Shown here one piece after another: positions 44,899-53,283 of a DNA stretch of 64,000 nucleotides (position 1 is its first letter; every line of letters starts with the position of its first letter). The notes under the pieces were generated by a model that was not told where the DNA came from, searched no databases, and saw only the letters and a list, made by a program, of their open reading frames with translations. The stretch is from Streptomyces diastaticus subsp. diastaticus (GTDB lineage: Bacteria > Actinomycetota > Actinomycetes > Streptomycetales > Streptomycetaceae), in NCBI RefSeq assembly GCF_011170125.1, contig NZ_BLLN01000003.1, positions 1,746,501 through 1,810,500 on the forward strand, given 5' to 3'. Both the position numbers and the translations under genes were made by a program.

Positions 44899-44934
44899 CA
44901 CGGCCGCCGCGTACGCGCGTACGCGGCGGCCGTG
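44899..44934. repeat. 36-bp perfect palindrome between fscTE and pabAB
   Basis: CACGGCCGCCGCGTACGC followed immediately by its reverse complement: 18-bp arms with no spacer. It lies about 100 bp upstream of pabAB and beyond the fscTE terminator hairpin. It may be part of the terminator, a dimeric protein-binding site, or both. Confidence 0.8.
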
Positions 44935-44957
44935 CGTCGGTCACGGCTCCAGCGCCT

Positions 44958-44988
44958 GCCCGGACGGCGGTCCCGCCGCCGTCCGGGC
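44958..44988 (-). terminator. Hairpin after fscTE
   Basis: A 13-bp perfect stem (GCCCGGACGGCGG / CCGCCGTCCGGGC) with a 5-nt loop, 7 bp past the fscTE stop. Confidence 0.75.
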
Positions 44989-44995
44989 CGGACGC

Positions 44996-45766
44996 TCAGG
45001 CGGTCGGAGCGGGCCGGCCGGGGGCAAGGGCCTGGGCGATCTCCCCGTTGACCGCCTGGAGGTGCTGGGTGAGGAAGAAGTGGCCGCCCGCGAACACCCG
45101 CAGCCGGAACGGCCCCGTGGTGTGGTCGCGCCACCGCCCGGCCTCCTCGACCGTGGTCAGCGGGTCGTCCTCGCCCGTCAGGACGGTCAGGCCGCAGTCC
45201 AGCCGCCGGTCCGGCGGGCAGGTGTAGGTCTCGATGGCGCGGTAGTCGCCGCGCAGCGCGGGCAGCGCCATGCGGAGGATCTCCTCGTCGCCGAGGACTC
45301 CGGCGGCCGTGCCGTTCAGCCGCTTCATCTCCGCGACGATCCCGTCGTCGTCCCGCAGGTGGACCTCCTCGGCGCGGGTGGAGGACGGGGAGCGGCGCCC
45401 GGAAGCGATGACGGTGCGCGGCCCGGCGCCCTTCTGCTCCAGCCGCCACGCCGTCTCGAAGGCCAGCGCGGCCCCCATGCTGTGCCCGAAGAAGACGGTG
45501 GGCCGCTCGTCGAGTGTCAGGAGCTGCTCGGTGATCCGGTCGGCCAGCGTGCCGAGATCGGTGACGCAGGGCTCCTTGCGGCGGTCCTGCCGCCCGGGGT
45601 ACTGGAGCGAGACGACCTCGGCGCCCGGGCTGAAGCGGGCCGAGACCGGGTGGTGGAAGCTGGCGGAGCCGCCGGCGTGCGGGAAGCACACCAGGCGTAC
45701 CGCGTCGGCGTCGGCCGGGTGGTAGCGCCGCAGCCAGAGGGCCGCGATGTCGTCAGCGGTGGTCAC
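44996..45766 (-). CDS. fscTE: Type II (editing) thioesterase, FscTE-like
   Basis: 256 residues, alpha/beta-hydrolase thioesterase of the GrsT/type II class. The nucleophile sits in GHSMG (Ser96), and GGHFFL near the end carries the catalytic His. It normally hydrolyses stalled or wrongly primed acyl groups from PKS carrier proteins rather than releasing the product. GTG at 45766 is chosen because AGGGA lies about 9 bases upstream; the frame runs 30 codons further without a ribosome site. It stands in the minus-strand tailoring operon, 237 bp after fscFE and 195 bp before pabAB. Confidence 0.92.
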   Translation of the reverse strand: MTTADDIAALWLRRYHPADADAVRLVCFPHAGGSASFHHPVSARFSPGAEVVSLQYPGRQDRRKEPCVTDLGTLADRITEQLLTLDERPTVFFGHSMGAALAFETAWRLEQKGAGPRTVIASGRRSPSSTRAEEVHLRDDDGIVAEMKRLNGTAAGVLGDEEILRMALPALRGDYRAIETYTCPPDRRLDCGLTVLTGEDDPLTTVEEAGRWRDHTTGPFRLRVFAGGHFFLTQHLQAVNGEIAQALAPGRPAPTA

Positions 45767-46003
45767 GGAGTGGGTCCCTTCGGTGGTTCTGTCGCCGGTC
45801 GGTCTTCCGCCGGCGGGAGGCCCCGCGTGCGACGGCGACCCGCTTCCGCCCTCCACCCCGGGGCATGTGGGGACGGAAGGCGTCGGCCGCTCCCCGCGTG
45901 AGTGAGGGCCGGGGAGCGCCCACGCGTGGACCGGGGCCGGTGGCCCGGCCGGAGCTGGTCCAGGTGATCGTCACATCGGTTCCGGTCCTCGTGTCGCGCG
46001 GGT

Positions 46004-46198
46004 TCAGTCCTCGTGGACGGTGACCGAGGCCGACGGGCACAGGTCACCCGCCGTACGGACCGCCTCGCGGTCCTGCCCGTCCGGCTCCTCGCGGAGCAGG
46101 ACCACCACCCCGTCGTCGTCCTGGTCGAAGACGTCCGGCGCGTTCAGCACGCACTGGCCCGCCCCGACGCACTGCTCCTTGTCGACGGTGACACGCAT
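46004..46198 (-). CDS. fscFE: [3Fe-4S] ferredoxin, FscFE-like (P450 redox partner)
   Basis: 64 residues, small acidic ferredoxin. Cysteines at 10, 16 and 54 (C-x5-C ... CP) with Ala13 where a fourth ligand would sit, which predicts a 3Fe-4S cluster. GAGGAG precedes the ATG at 46198 by about 10 bases. It starts 50 bp after the P450 fscP and is the obvious electron donor for it. Homologues in other polyene clusters are NysM and AmphM. Confidence 0.95.
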   Translation of the reverse strand: MRVTVDKEQCVGAGQCVLNAPDVFDQDDDGVVVLLREEPDGQDREAVRTAGDLCPSASVTVHED

Positions 46199-46248
46199 GA
46201 TCGTTGGCTCCTCGGTGGATGGGGGCGGCGGCGGGCACGGACCGCCTG

Positions 46249-47427
46249 CTACCAGCGGACCGGCAGCTCGTGCAGCCCGAACAGGATTCCGTCGTACTTG
46301 TAGGCGAGCTGGTCCTCGGGGACGGCCAGGCGCAGGTCCGGGATGCGCTCGAAGAGCTTGCGGTAGGCGATCTCCATCTCGACGCGGACCAGGTTCTGGC
46401 CCAGGCACTGGTGGACGCCGTAGCCGAACGCCACGTGGCGGCGTTCCGTGCGCTCCGGGTCGAAGGCGTGCGGGCAGCCGAACGCCTCGGAGTCGTGGTT
46501 GGCGGAGGCGAGCAGCGGCACGATGCCCTCGCCCCTGCGGATGACCTGGCCGGCGATCTCCACGTCGTCCACGGCCACCCGCAGCGCCACCATGTCGGCC
46601 ACCGAGTGCAGGCGCAGCAACTCCTCCACGAGCCGGTCGTTGCCGATCCACTCCCGGTGCGAGAGGAGCGTGACGACGCCGAGCCCGATGTTGTTCGCCG
46701 TGGTCTCGTGGCCCGCGATCAGCAGGAGCAGCAGGACGCCCGACAGCTCCTCGTCGGAGAGCCGGCCCGTCGACAGCAGGCGGCTGATGAGGTCCTCGCC
46801 GCGCCACTTCCGCTTGATGACGATGAGCCGGTTGATGTACCGCAGGAGCTGCCGGGTGGCCTCGGCGCGCTCCTCGTCGGTGGAGGTGCGGATGGCGACC
46901 AGGGTGCGGGTGCGGGACTCGAAGAAGTCCCGGTCCGCGGACGGCACGCCCAGCAGTGAGGAGATGACCAGGGACGGCACCGGCAGCGCGAAGTCGTTCA
47001 CCAGGTCCGCGGTGTCCCCGCCGGCCAGCATCGCGTCGATCCGCTCGTCGACGGTCCGTTCGATCGCCGGCCGCAGCTCGCGGACGCGGCGCACGGTGAA
47101 CTCGGGGATGAGCACCTTGCGGAACCGGTCGTGCTCGGGGGAGTCCAGACCGACGAACCAGCCCGGGATCTGCTCCTGCTTGGGCACCCCCATCGTCTCG
47201 CCGACGTTGGGGAAGCCCTCGTTGTCGGGGTTGGCGCTGATCCGCGGATGGGTGAGGACCGCGCGCACGTCCTCGTGCCGGGTCACCAGCCAGATCGGCC
47301 GGCCGTTCGGCAGGTGGGTCTGCACCAGGCCGTTCCGCTTCCGGTGTTCGGCGTACTGGGACAGCGGCAGCGGCTCCTGGGGCGTGCGCCGTGGGAAGTC
47401 GACCACCGTCGGGCCGGGGCTGGTCAT
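46249..47427 (-). CDS. fscP: Cytochrome P450, FscP-like (methyl-to-carboxyl oxidase)
   Basis: 392 residues. I-helix AGHETT, ExxR in VEELLRLHS, and the haem loop FGYGVHQCLG with Cys341 are all canonical. GAGGAG precedes the ATG at 47427; the frame is open 24 codons further without a ribosome site. By position next to the ferredoxin and aminosugar genes, and by analogy to NysN/AmphN and FR-008 FscP, it oxidises the exocyclic methyl group on the macrolactone to the carboxyl that forms the amphoteric head with mycosamine. The reaction is inferred from the family, not visible in the sequence. Confidence 0.93.
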   Translation of the reverse strand: MTSPGPTVVDFPRRTPQEPLPLSQYAEHRKRNGLVQTHLPNGRPIWLVTRHEDVRAVLTHPRISANPDNEGFPNVGETMGVPKQEQIPGWFVGLDSPEHDRFRKVLIPEFTVRRVRELRPAIERTVDERIDAMLAGGDTADLVNDFALPVPSLVISSLLGVPSADRDFFESRTRTLVAIRTSTDEERAEATRQLLRYINRLIVIKRKWRGEDLISRLLSTGRLSDEELSGVLLLLLIAGHETTANNIGLGVVTLLSHREWIGNDRLVEELLRLHSVADMVALRVAVDDVEIAGQVIRRGEGIVPLLASANHDSEAFGCPHAFDPERTERRHVAFGYGVHQCLGQNLVRVEMEIAYRKLFERIPDLRLAVPEDQLAYKYDGILFGLHELPVRW

Positions 47428-47497
47428 GTCCGCTCCTCGTCTCTCGTCCTGCGGTCGGCTGTGCCGCGCCCGGTCGGGCGGGCGTCGGGCGGTCGGC

Positions 47498-47520
47498 ACG
47501 GCCCGCTGCTCGGGCCGTGG
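47498..47520 (-). other. Hairpin directly after the fscMII stop
   Basis: A 9-bp stem (CACGGCCCG / CGGGCCGTG) with a 5-nt loop, ending 2 bp from the fscMII stop. It may trim or stabilise the polycistronic mRNA rather than end it, since fscP follows at 94 bp. Confidence 0.5.
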
Positions 47521-47521
47521 G

Positions 47522-48580
47522 TCAGCCCGCGCGGTAGAAGTCCCGGACGGCGCCGGTGATGTGCTCCTGGTCGGCGGCGGTCAGCCCGGTGTGGGTGGGC
47601 AGGTACAGCCCGTCCTCGCTGAACCGGTGGGCGTTGAGCGTCGGCCACACCGGGTCGAGGTAGCCGGGCTGGCGGCTCATCGGCTTGAAGAACAACCGGG
47701 TCTCGATGCCCCGCTCGTCGAGGTGGGCGCGCAGCTCCTCGCGGCGCTCGGCGCGCAGGTCGTACATCCACAGCACGTCGCGCGGGGGCATCAAGGTGAT
47801 CCCGGGGACGTCCCGGAGCCCGGCGTCGTAGCGGGCCTCGATCTCCCGGCGTACGGCGAGGATCTCGTCCAGCCGCTCCGTCTGGGCCAGCGCGACGGCG
47901 CCCTGCATGGCCGTCATACGGTAGTTGTAGGCCAGTTTCTTGTGCAGGAAGCTGTGGTCGCGGGTGAAGGCCATGGCCCGCAGGTGGGCCATCTGCTCGG
48001 CGAGCCGGGGGTCGTCGGTGAGGCAGATCCCGCCCTCGCCGGCGGTGATGATCTTGTTGGCGAACAGCGAGAAGCAGGCGATGTCGCCGACCGGGCGGAC
48101 CCCGTGCGCCTCCGCCGAGTCCTCCACCACCCGCAGGTTGTACTGGACCGCGAGGTCCATCACGGCGTCCATGTCGCAGCGCCGCCCGTAGATGTGCACC
48201 GGCATGATCGCCCGGGTGCGCGGGGTGATCTCCTCCTCGACGCGGGTGACGTCGATGTTCAGGTCGTCACCGCAGTCCACGAAGACCGGGGTGGCTCCGG
48301 TGTAGGTGACCGCCCACGCGGAGGCGACCATGGTGAACTCCGGCACGATCACCTCGTCGCCCGGACCGATGTTCAGCGCGCGCAGCGCGAGGGTGAGGGC
48401 GGCGGTGCCCGAGGAGCACGCGACGCCGTGCCGCACGCCGTTCCACTCGGCGAAGGCGTCCTCGAAGCGCCGGACGTACGGTCCCTGGGAGGAGATCCAG
48501 CCGCCGGAGACGGCGTCGGAGACGTACTCCAGCTCTCTGCCGTCCAGACCGGGCCGGGAGACGGGATGGGTGAAGGCCAT
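47522..48580 (-). CDS. fscMII: PLP-dependent sugar aminotransferase (DegT/DnrJ/EryC1 family), FscMII-like
   Basis: 352 residues. The DegT/EryC1 fold is clear: SSGTAALTLAL binds PLP phosphate, VEDSAEAHG carries the PLP aspartate, and FSLFANKIITAGEGG contains the Schiff-base Lys176. It is expected to aminate GDP-3-keto-6-deoxymannose to GDP-mycosamine (NysDII/AmphDII homologue). No mannose dehydratase gene is in the window; in FR-008-type strains it lies elsewhere (recalled, not verified). GAGGA precedes the ATG at 48580, and it follows fscMI by 54 bp in the same operon. Confidence 0.94.
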   Translation of the reverse strand: MAFTHPVSRPGLDGRELEYVSDAVSGGWISSQGPYVRRFEDAFAEWNGVRHGVACSSGTAALTLALRALNIGPGDEVIVPEFTMVASAWAVTYTGATPVFVDCGDDLNIDVTRVEEEITPRTRAIMPVHIYGRRCDMDAVMDLAVQYNLRVVEDSAEAHGVRPVGDIACFSLFANKIITAGEGGICLTDDPRLAEQMAHLRAMAFTRDHSFLHKKLAYNYRMTAMQGAVALAQTERLDEILAVRREIEARYDAGLRDVPGITLMPPRDVLWMYDLRAERREELRAHLDERGIETRLFFKPMSRQPGYLDPVWPTLNAHRFSEDGLYLPTHTGLTAADQEHITGAVRDFYRAG

Positions 48581-48611
48581 GGGGGTCCTCGCTGCTGTCG
48601 CTCGATGGGTC

Positions 48612-48631
48612 CGGCCGCCTCGGTGCGGCCG
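48612..48631 (-). other. Hairpin directly after the fscMI stop
   Basis: A 7-bp stem (CGGCCGC / GCGGCCG) with a 6-nt loop, between fscMI and fscMII. A weak structure of uncertain role. Confidence 0.4.
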
Positions 48632-48634
48632 CTG

Positions 48635-50011
48635 TCATGCCGCCGGGAGCAGGCCGGTCACCAGGTCGGCGGCGGTTTCCCGGCCGCCCGCTTCCCGCTG
48701 GAGGGCACCCAGCCGCTCGGCCTCCTCGCGGAACGAGGGCTCCGCGGTGACCCGGGTGAGCTTGTCCACCACGTCGTCGGGGTCGACGGTGTGCGGCTTG
48801 TCCAGGGTCAGACTGATGCCGAGGTCGCGGCCGCGGACCGCCTGGTCGAAGCAGTCCACCCACAGGGGCCGCACGACCTGCGGCTTACCGAAGTAGACGC
48901 CCTCGTGGTAGGCGTTGCCGCCGCCGTGCGAGAAGAAGGCCGACACGTGCGGATGGGCCAGGACGTCGAGTTGCGAGGGCACCCAGCTCTCCACCCGCAG
49001 GTTCGCCGGCAGCGACCCGTCGGCCGGCAGCAGGTGCTGCTGCTCCTTGGGCAGCTTCCACAGGAACTGGTGGGTGGCGGACATCCGCCGGGCCACCTCC
49101 ACCAGCGCCCCGACCTCCTCGCGGGTGAGGCGGGTGATGGTGCCGAACCCCATGTAGACCACGGACGACTGCTCGTCGAGCCACTTGGAGACCTCGTCGC
49201 CGTCCGGGGCCTCCGGCAGCGGCGGCAGCACGGCGCCCACCAGGTTCAGCTTCTCGGGGAGGTCGAAGGGGTAGTCCAGCTCCGCGATGGAGGAGCAGAC
49301 CACCGCGGCGGCCTCGTCGACCCGGGTCATGGCGTTCGGCGGGGCGATGCCCAGCTCCTTGCGGAGCGCGGCGTCCTCGCGCAGCAGCCTCCCCATCTCC
49401 GGGTCCAGGAACATGCCGAGCGTCCGCCACCTGAACATCGTGTTGGCCAGCTTCTGCCGGGCCGACATCCGCGCGGGCAGCCCCGAGTTGGGCACCGGGA
49501 AGTTCTTCGGCGTGTACGAGGCCCCGAACGGGTTGTGCGAGGTCAGGACGTTGCTCGCGACGAACGGCACGTTCAGGACGTACGGGATGCCCCGGGCCAG
49601 GGCCAGGTCGACGGCGAAGCCCGCCACGCAGTCCACGACCATCAGCGCAGGCCGTACCTCGTCGACGACCTTCTCCAGCTCGCGGTACTTACGCGCCTGG
49701 AGCGCGGGCCGGTAGGACTGCCGCACGACCGCGCGGTGCGCCTTGAACCGGGAGGACTGCGTCACCTCGCGGTACACCTCGTCGTCCCAGGTCACCGCGG
49801 ACAGCTCGGACACCACCTCGCCGAGTGAGGCGAACGACACCCCCGACACGGCCGACAGCGCCTCCACGTCCGCACGCCGGTGCTCGTCGGTGGCGAACCA
49901 CAGGTCCGCCACACCGCGCCGGGCAAGCTCTCCGGCCAGCACCAGCAACGGGTTGAGCAGCCCGCTCTCGGGGAGGCTGACGAAGAGGATCGGCCGGGCG
50001 GCGGAGTCCAT
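48635..50011 (-). CDS. fscMI: Mycosaminyl glycosyltransferase (GT1/UGT family), FscMI-like
   Basis: 458 residues. The N-terminal acceptor domain begins LFVSLPESGLLNPLLVLAGE. The C-terminal nucleotide-sugar domain carries SHGGGNAYHEG (His362) and PLWVDCFDQAVR, the GT1 donor signature. It should transfer mycosamine to the polyene aglycone (NysDI/AmphDI homologue). ATG at 50011 has an AAAGGG element about 6 bases upstream; the frame is open far upstream but into the repeat-bearing control region. It heads the minus-strand operon fscMI-fscMII-fscP-fscFE and is divergent from fscRIV. Confidence 0.94.
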   Translation of the reverse strand: MDSAARPILFVSLPESGLLNPLLVLAGELARRGVADLWFATDEHRRADVEALSAVSGVSFASLGEVVSELSAVTWDDEVYREVTQSSRFKAHRAVVRQSYRPALQARKYRELEKVVDEVRPALMVVDCVAGFAVDLALARGIPYVLNVPFVASNVLTSHNPFGASYTPKNFPVPNSGLPARMSARQKLANTMFRWRTLGMFLDPEMGRLLREDAALRKELGIAPPNAMTRVDEAAAVVCSSIAELDYPFDLPEKLNLVGAVLPPLPEAPDGDEVSKWLDEQSSVVYMGFGTITRLTREEVGALVEVARRMSATHQFLWKLPKEQQHLLPADGSLPANLRVESWVPSQLDVLAHPHVSAFFSHGGGNAYHEGVYFGKPQVVRPLWVDCFDQAVRGRDLGISLTLDKPHTVDPDDVVDKLTRVTAEPSFREEAERLGALQREAGGRETAADLVTGLLPAA

Positions 50012-50021
50012 GAGGGCCCTT

Positions 50022-50051
50022 TCACGAGGTGACTGCTCACGAGGTGACTGC
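50022..50051. repeat. 15-bp tandem direct repeat in the fscMI leader
   Basis: TCACGAGGTGACTGC is repeated twice exactly, head to tail, 11-40 bp upstream of the fscMI start. Each unit contains the near-palindrome TCACGAGGTGA. Confidence 0.9.
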
Positions 50052-50166
50052 GTAAGTGGCCGCGGTCCGCCGGTCACACGGGCGCGGGGCGGCGGCGAGA
50101 GCCGCCCGCCGGCCGGGCCGGACGGGGCGGCCCCGACCGCACCACCACTTGATCTCACGTCGGCCA

Positions 50167-50182
50167 CCGGGGAAATCCTTAG
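50167..50182. promoter_or_regulatory. PimM/PAS-LuxR-like operator between fscMI and fscRIV
   Basis: CCGGGGAAATCCTTAG matches CTVGGGAWWTCCCBAG at 14 of 16 positions. It is 156 bp upstream of fscMI and 131 bp upstream of fscRIV, so one bound FscRI could serve either promoter. Prediction only. Confidence 0.65.
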
Positions 50183-50312
50183 ATTCGGCGCCGGCCCGCT
50201 GCGTCCGCCGGCCGGATGTGTGTAGATGGGGCCCGGTGGACAGGTGACCGGTGCCAGGACGGGCCGGACGCACCCGGCCCGGCCCTGCCCGTACGACGCG
50301 AGGGAGACCCCA

Positions 50313-53225
50313 GTGACCAGCCCGGCCCGCACCGTCTCCCCGGACCAGCCCCTCGTCGGGCGGGGCGGCCAGCTCGACGCCCTCGGCCGGCACGCGGAGG
50401 CCGCCCGTTCGGGCAGGCCCCGCCTGGTGCTCCTGGACGGCCCCGCGGGCATCGGCAAGACCGCCCTGCTGGAGGCGGCCCTCGCGAAGGGCGGCCCCCT
50501 CTCCGGCATGACCGCCCTGCACGGGGCGTGCCGGGCCGTCGACGTCGCCACCGGCTACAGCGGGGTGCGTGCCCTGTTCGGAGGGCTCGGCCTCACGGGC
50601 CGCCGGAGCCGCAACTCCCGGCTCCTGGAGGGCGGGGCCCGGCGCGCGCTGCCCGCCCTGGCGGCCGACCCCGGAGAACTCGACCCCGATCCGGGCAGCA
50701 CCTTCTCCGTGCTCCAGGGGCTGTACTGGCTGGCGGCCAACCTGATGGCCGACGGGCCCCTGGTACTCGTCCTCGACGACGCCCAGTGGTGCGACGAACG
50801 CTCCCTGCGCTGGCTCGACTTCCTGCTGCGCCGGGCGGACGGCCTGCCGCTGCTGGTCGTCGCGGCCCACCGCACCGGCACCGGCCTCCCCGCTCCCGAC
50901 GCTCTCGCCGACCTTGTCGCCCACCACCTCCCGGCTCCGCTGCGCCTCAGTCCCCTGGACACCGCCGAGACGACGGAGCTGACCGCCGGATTCTTCCCCG
51001 GGCAGAAGCCCCTGCCGTCGTTCGTGGGCCACCTGCTCTCCGTCACCGGCGGCAGCCCGCTCGCGATCGTCCGCCTGCTGCGCGACCTGAGATCCGCGGG
51101 CATGGGCCCCGACGGGCCCGGCGAGGCCCGCCTGGCCGGAGCCGGCGAGAAGGTCGTCGCCGCCTCGGTGCAGGGCGTCCTCGGGCAGCAGCCGGGCTGG
51201 GTACGGCAGGTCGCCCGGGCCGTGGCCGTGCTCGGTCAGGAGGAGCCGGCCTACCTCGCCGCCCTCGCCGGGGTGTCCGTCGTGCACGTGGAGGAGGCCG
51301 TGGAGATCCTGCGCCACGCCGGACTGGTCCACCCCGAGCGTCTGGAACCCGCTCACGACCTGGTGCGCGCCGCCGTCCTCGACACCCTCGGCGGCTCGGC
51401 CACCGCCGCCCTGCGCGGTCGCGCCGCGCGCCTCCTCAGCGACATCGGACGCCCTCCCGAGGAGAGCGCCGCCCACCTGCTGCTCCTGCCCGGCGCCTCC
51501 GACGACTGGGCGCTCTCGGTGCTGCGCGCCGCCGCGGCCCAGGCCGAACAGCGCGGCGCCTCCGAGGCCGCCGCCCGCTACCTGGAGCGGGTGCGGGAGG
51601 CCGGGCCGGAGGACCCCGTCGTCCTGTCCCGGCTCGGCAAGGCGCTGGCCGAGACGGATCCGGCCCGCTCGGTGACCCTGCTGCACGAGGCGCACACCCT
51701 GACAGCCGATGTCCGGGCCCGCGCCGCCACGGCGGTCCAGTACGGCCTCACCTGCCTCGCCGTGCAGCAGGCACCGGAGGGCGCCCGCGTCCTCACCGAG
51801 ACGCTGCACGCGCTCGACTCCGAGCTGGGCCCGGCCCCCGAACCCGCCGACCGTGAACTGCGCACGCTCGCGGAGTCGGCCCTGCTGATCGTCGGCTCCG
51901 ACGAGAAGTCCACCCTGCCCGACGCCCTGCGCCTGGCCGCCGGCCTCACTCCGCCGCCGGGCGACACCCCTGCCCAGCGCCAGCAACTCGCCATGCTGAG
52001 CGTGCTCCGGGCCGCGGACGGCGGGGGAGCGGAGGAGACCGCGCGCCGGGCCCGGCGCGCGCTGCGCGCCCCCGGCGTGCCGCTGGGCGTGTGGTCGCTG
52101 CTGCCCGCCTCACTCGCCCTGTCGCTGGCCGACGAGAACGAGGCCGCCGACGAGGTGCTGGAGACCGTGCTGCGGGACAGCCGCGACTCCGCCGCGGTGT
52201 GGACGTACGTACTCGCGCTCTCCACCCGGTCGCTGTTCCGCCTGGAGAACGGTGCGGTGACGGACGCCATGGCCGACGCGCAGACCGCGTCGGAGATCCT
52301 CGGCCAGGAACGCTGGGGCGACACCACCACGATGCCGCACACGGCGTACGCCTCCGTCCTCACCGAACGCGGTGACCCGGCGCGCGCGCTGGCGGCGCTC
52401 GACGCCATCAAACGCCCCCACCTCGACCGCTTCGTCTGGGAGTACCACTGGTACCTGATGGCACGCGGCCGGGCGCTCGCCGCCGACGGCGATCCGGGCG
52501 GAGCCCTGGAGGTGTTCCGCGGCTGCGGCGACTCGATGGCCGAGGCCGGACTCACCAACCCGGTTCTCGCGCCCTGGTGGCTGGAGGCGGCCTGCCTGCT
52601 GGGTGCCGCCGGCCACGGGGCGGAGGCGTACGAGGCCGCCGCGCACGGCACACGGCTCGCCGAACGCTGGGGCACCCCGCGCGCCCTCGGCTACGCCGCG
52701 CTCGCCCGGGGCGCGGCCGCGCGCGGTCAGGCACGGACCGGGGCGCTGCGGCAGGCGGTGAGCCTGCTGGCGGAATCGCCCGCGCGGGCCCAGCACGCCC
52801 GCGCGTCGTTGTCGCTGGGGCGGGCGCTGGTGGCGGACGGAGCCGTGCGGGAGGGCCGCGAGCACATGCGGGAGGCCGTCGGGCTCGCCCGGCGGTGCGG
52901 CTGCGTCGCCCTCGCCCGGCAGGCCCGTGACGACCTGGTCGCGGCCGGCGGGCGGATGCGCGAGGTCACCGCCTCACCCCTGGACATGCTCACCGGCACC
53001 GAACGCACCGTGGCCGGACTGGTCGCGTCCGGCGCCGGCAACCGGGAGGTGGCGGAGTCGCTCTTCGTCACCGTGCGGACCGTGGAACTCCACCTGACCA
53101 GCGTCTACCGGAAACTGGGGGTGGCCCGGCGGGGCGAGCTGGCCGAGGCCCTCCGCGCGGACGGCACCGCGGCCGCCTCCCGACCGGCCGGACGGCTGAG
53201 GGATGCGAAGAAGCGAAAACCATAG
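50313..53225 (+). CDS. fscRIV: LAL-family (large ATP-binding LuxR) transcriptional activator, FscRIV-like
   Basis: 970 residues. An N-terminal STAND-type ATPase has an intact P-loop GPAGIGKT (Lys49) and Walker B LVLVLDDAQW. A long alpha-helical repeat region follows, with a LuxR helix-turn-helix at about 905-955 (LTGTERTVAGLVASG ... NREVAESLFVTVRTVELHL). GTG at 50313 is supported by AGGGAG about 8 bases upstream; the frame is open 29 codons earlier without a ribosome site. It is first of four adjacent regulator genes and divergent from fscMI across a PimM-like operator. Of the three LAL genes here it alone keeps a canonical nucleotide-binding site. Role as pathway-specific activator is by family and context. 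Confidence 0.92.
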   Translation: MTSPARTVSPDQPLVGRGGQLDALGRHAEAARSGRPRLVLLDGPAGIGKTALLEAALAKGGPLSGMTALHGACRAVDVATGYSGVRALFGGLGLTGRRSRNSRLLEGGARRALPALAADPGELDPDPGSTFSVLQGLYWLAANLMADGPLVLVLDDAQWCDERSLRWLDFLLRRADGLPLLVVAAHRTGTGLPAPDALADLVAHHLPAPLRLSPLDTAETTELTAGFFPGQKPLPSFVGHLLSVTGGSPLAIVRLLRDLRSAGMGPDGPGEARLAGAGEKVVAASVQGVLGQQPGWVRQVARAVAVLGQEEPAYLAALAGVSVVHVEEAVEILRHAGLVHPERLEPAHDLVRAAVLDTLGGSATAALRGRAARLLSDIGRPPEESAAHLLLLPGASDDWALSVLRAAAAQAEQRGASEAAARYLERVREAGPEDPVVLSRLGKALAETDPARSVTLLHEAHTLTADVRARAATAVQYGLTCLAVQQAPEGARVLTETLHALDSELGPAPEPADRELRTLAESALLIVGSDEKSTLPDALRLAAGLTPPPGDTPAQRQQLAMLSVLRAADGGGAEETARRARRALRAPGVPLGVWSLLPASLALSLADENEAADEVLETVLRDSRDSAAVWTYVLALSTRSLFRLENGAVTDAMADAQTASEILGQERWGDTTTMPHTAYASVLTERGDPARALAALDAIKRPHLDRFVWEYHWYLMARGRALAADGDPGGALEVFRGCGDSMAEAGLTNPVLAPWWLEAACLLGAAGHGAEAYEAAAHGTRLAERWGTPRALGYAALARGAAARGQARTGALRQAVSLLAESPARAQHARASLSLGRALVADGAVREGREHMREAVGLARRCGCVALARQARDDLVAAGGRMREVTASPLDMLTGTERTVAGLVASGAGNREVAESLFVTVRTVELHLTSVYRKLGVARRGELAEALRADGTAAASRPAGRLRDAKKRKP

Positions 53226-53283
53226 GAAGAACACTGGGTTACAGACGCTCACCTGCGGTAGTGCGCAAATGTATGATCATTCC

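Larger units (their letters stand above)
50012..50312. other. Divergent control region between fscMI and fscRIV
   Basis: A 301-bp gene-free stretch. From left to right: the fscMI ribosome site, a 15-bp tandem direct repeat (50022-50051), GC-rich inverted-repeat sequence, a PimM-like operator (50167-50182) in a locally AT-richer patch, a possible -10-like TGTAGAT at 50221-50227, and the fscRIV ribosome site AGGGAG before its GTG. It should hold promoters for both directions. Confidence 0.6.

Noticed and set aside
46448..49828. Long plus-strand open frame opposite fscP, fscMII and fscMI
   Set aside because: It spans three well-supported minus-strand genes and their gaps, and has no domain; codon-bias artefact.
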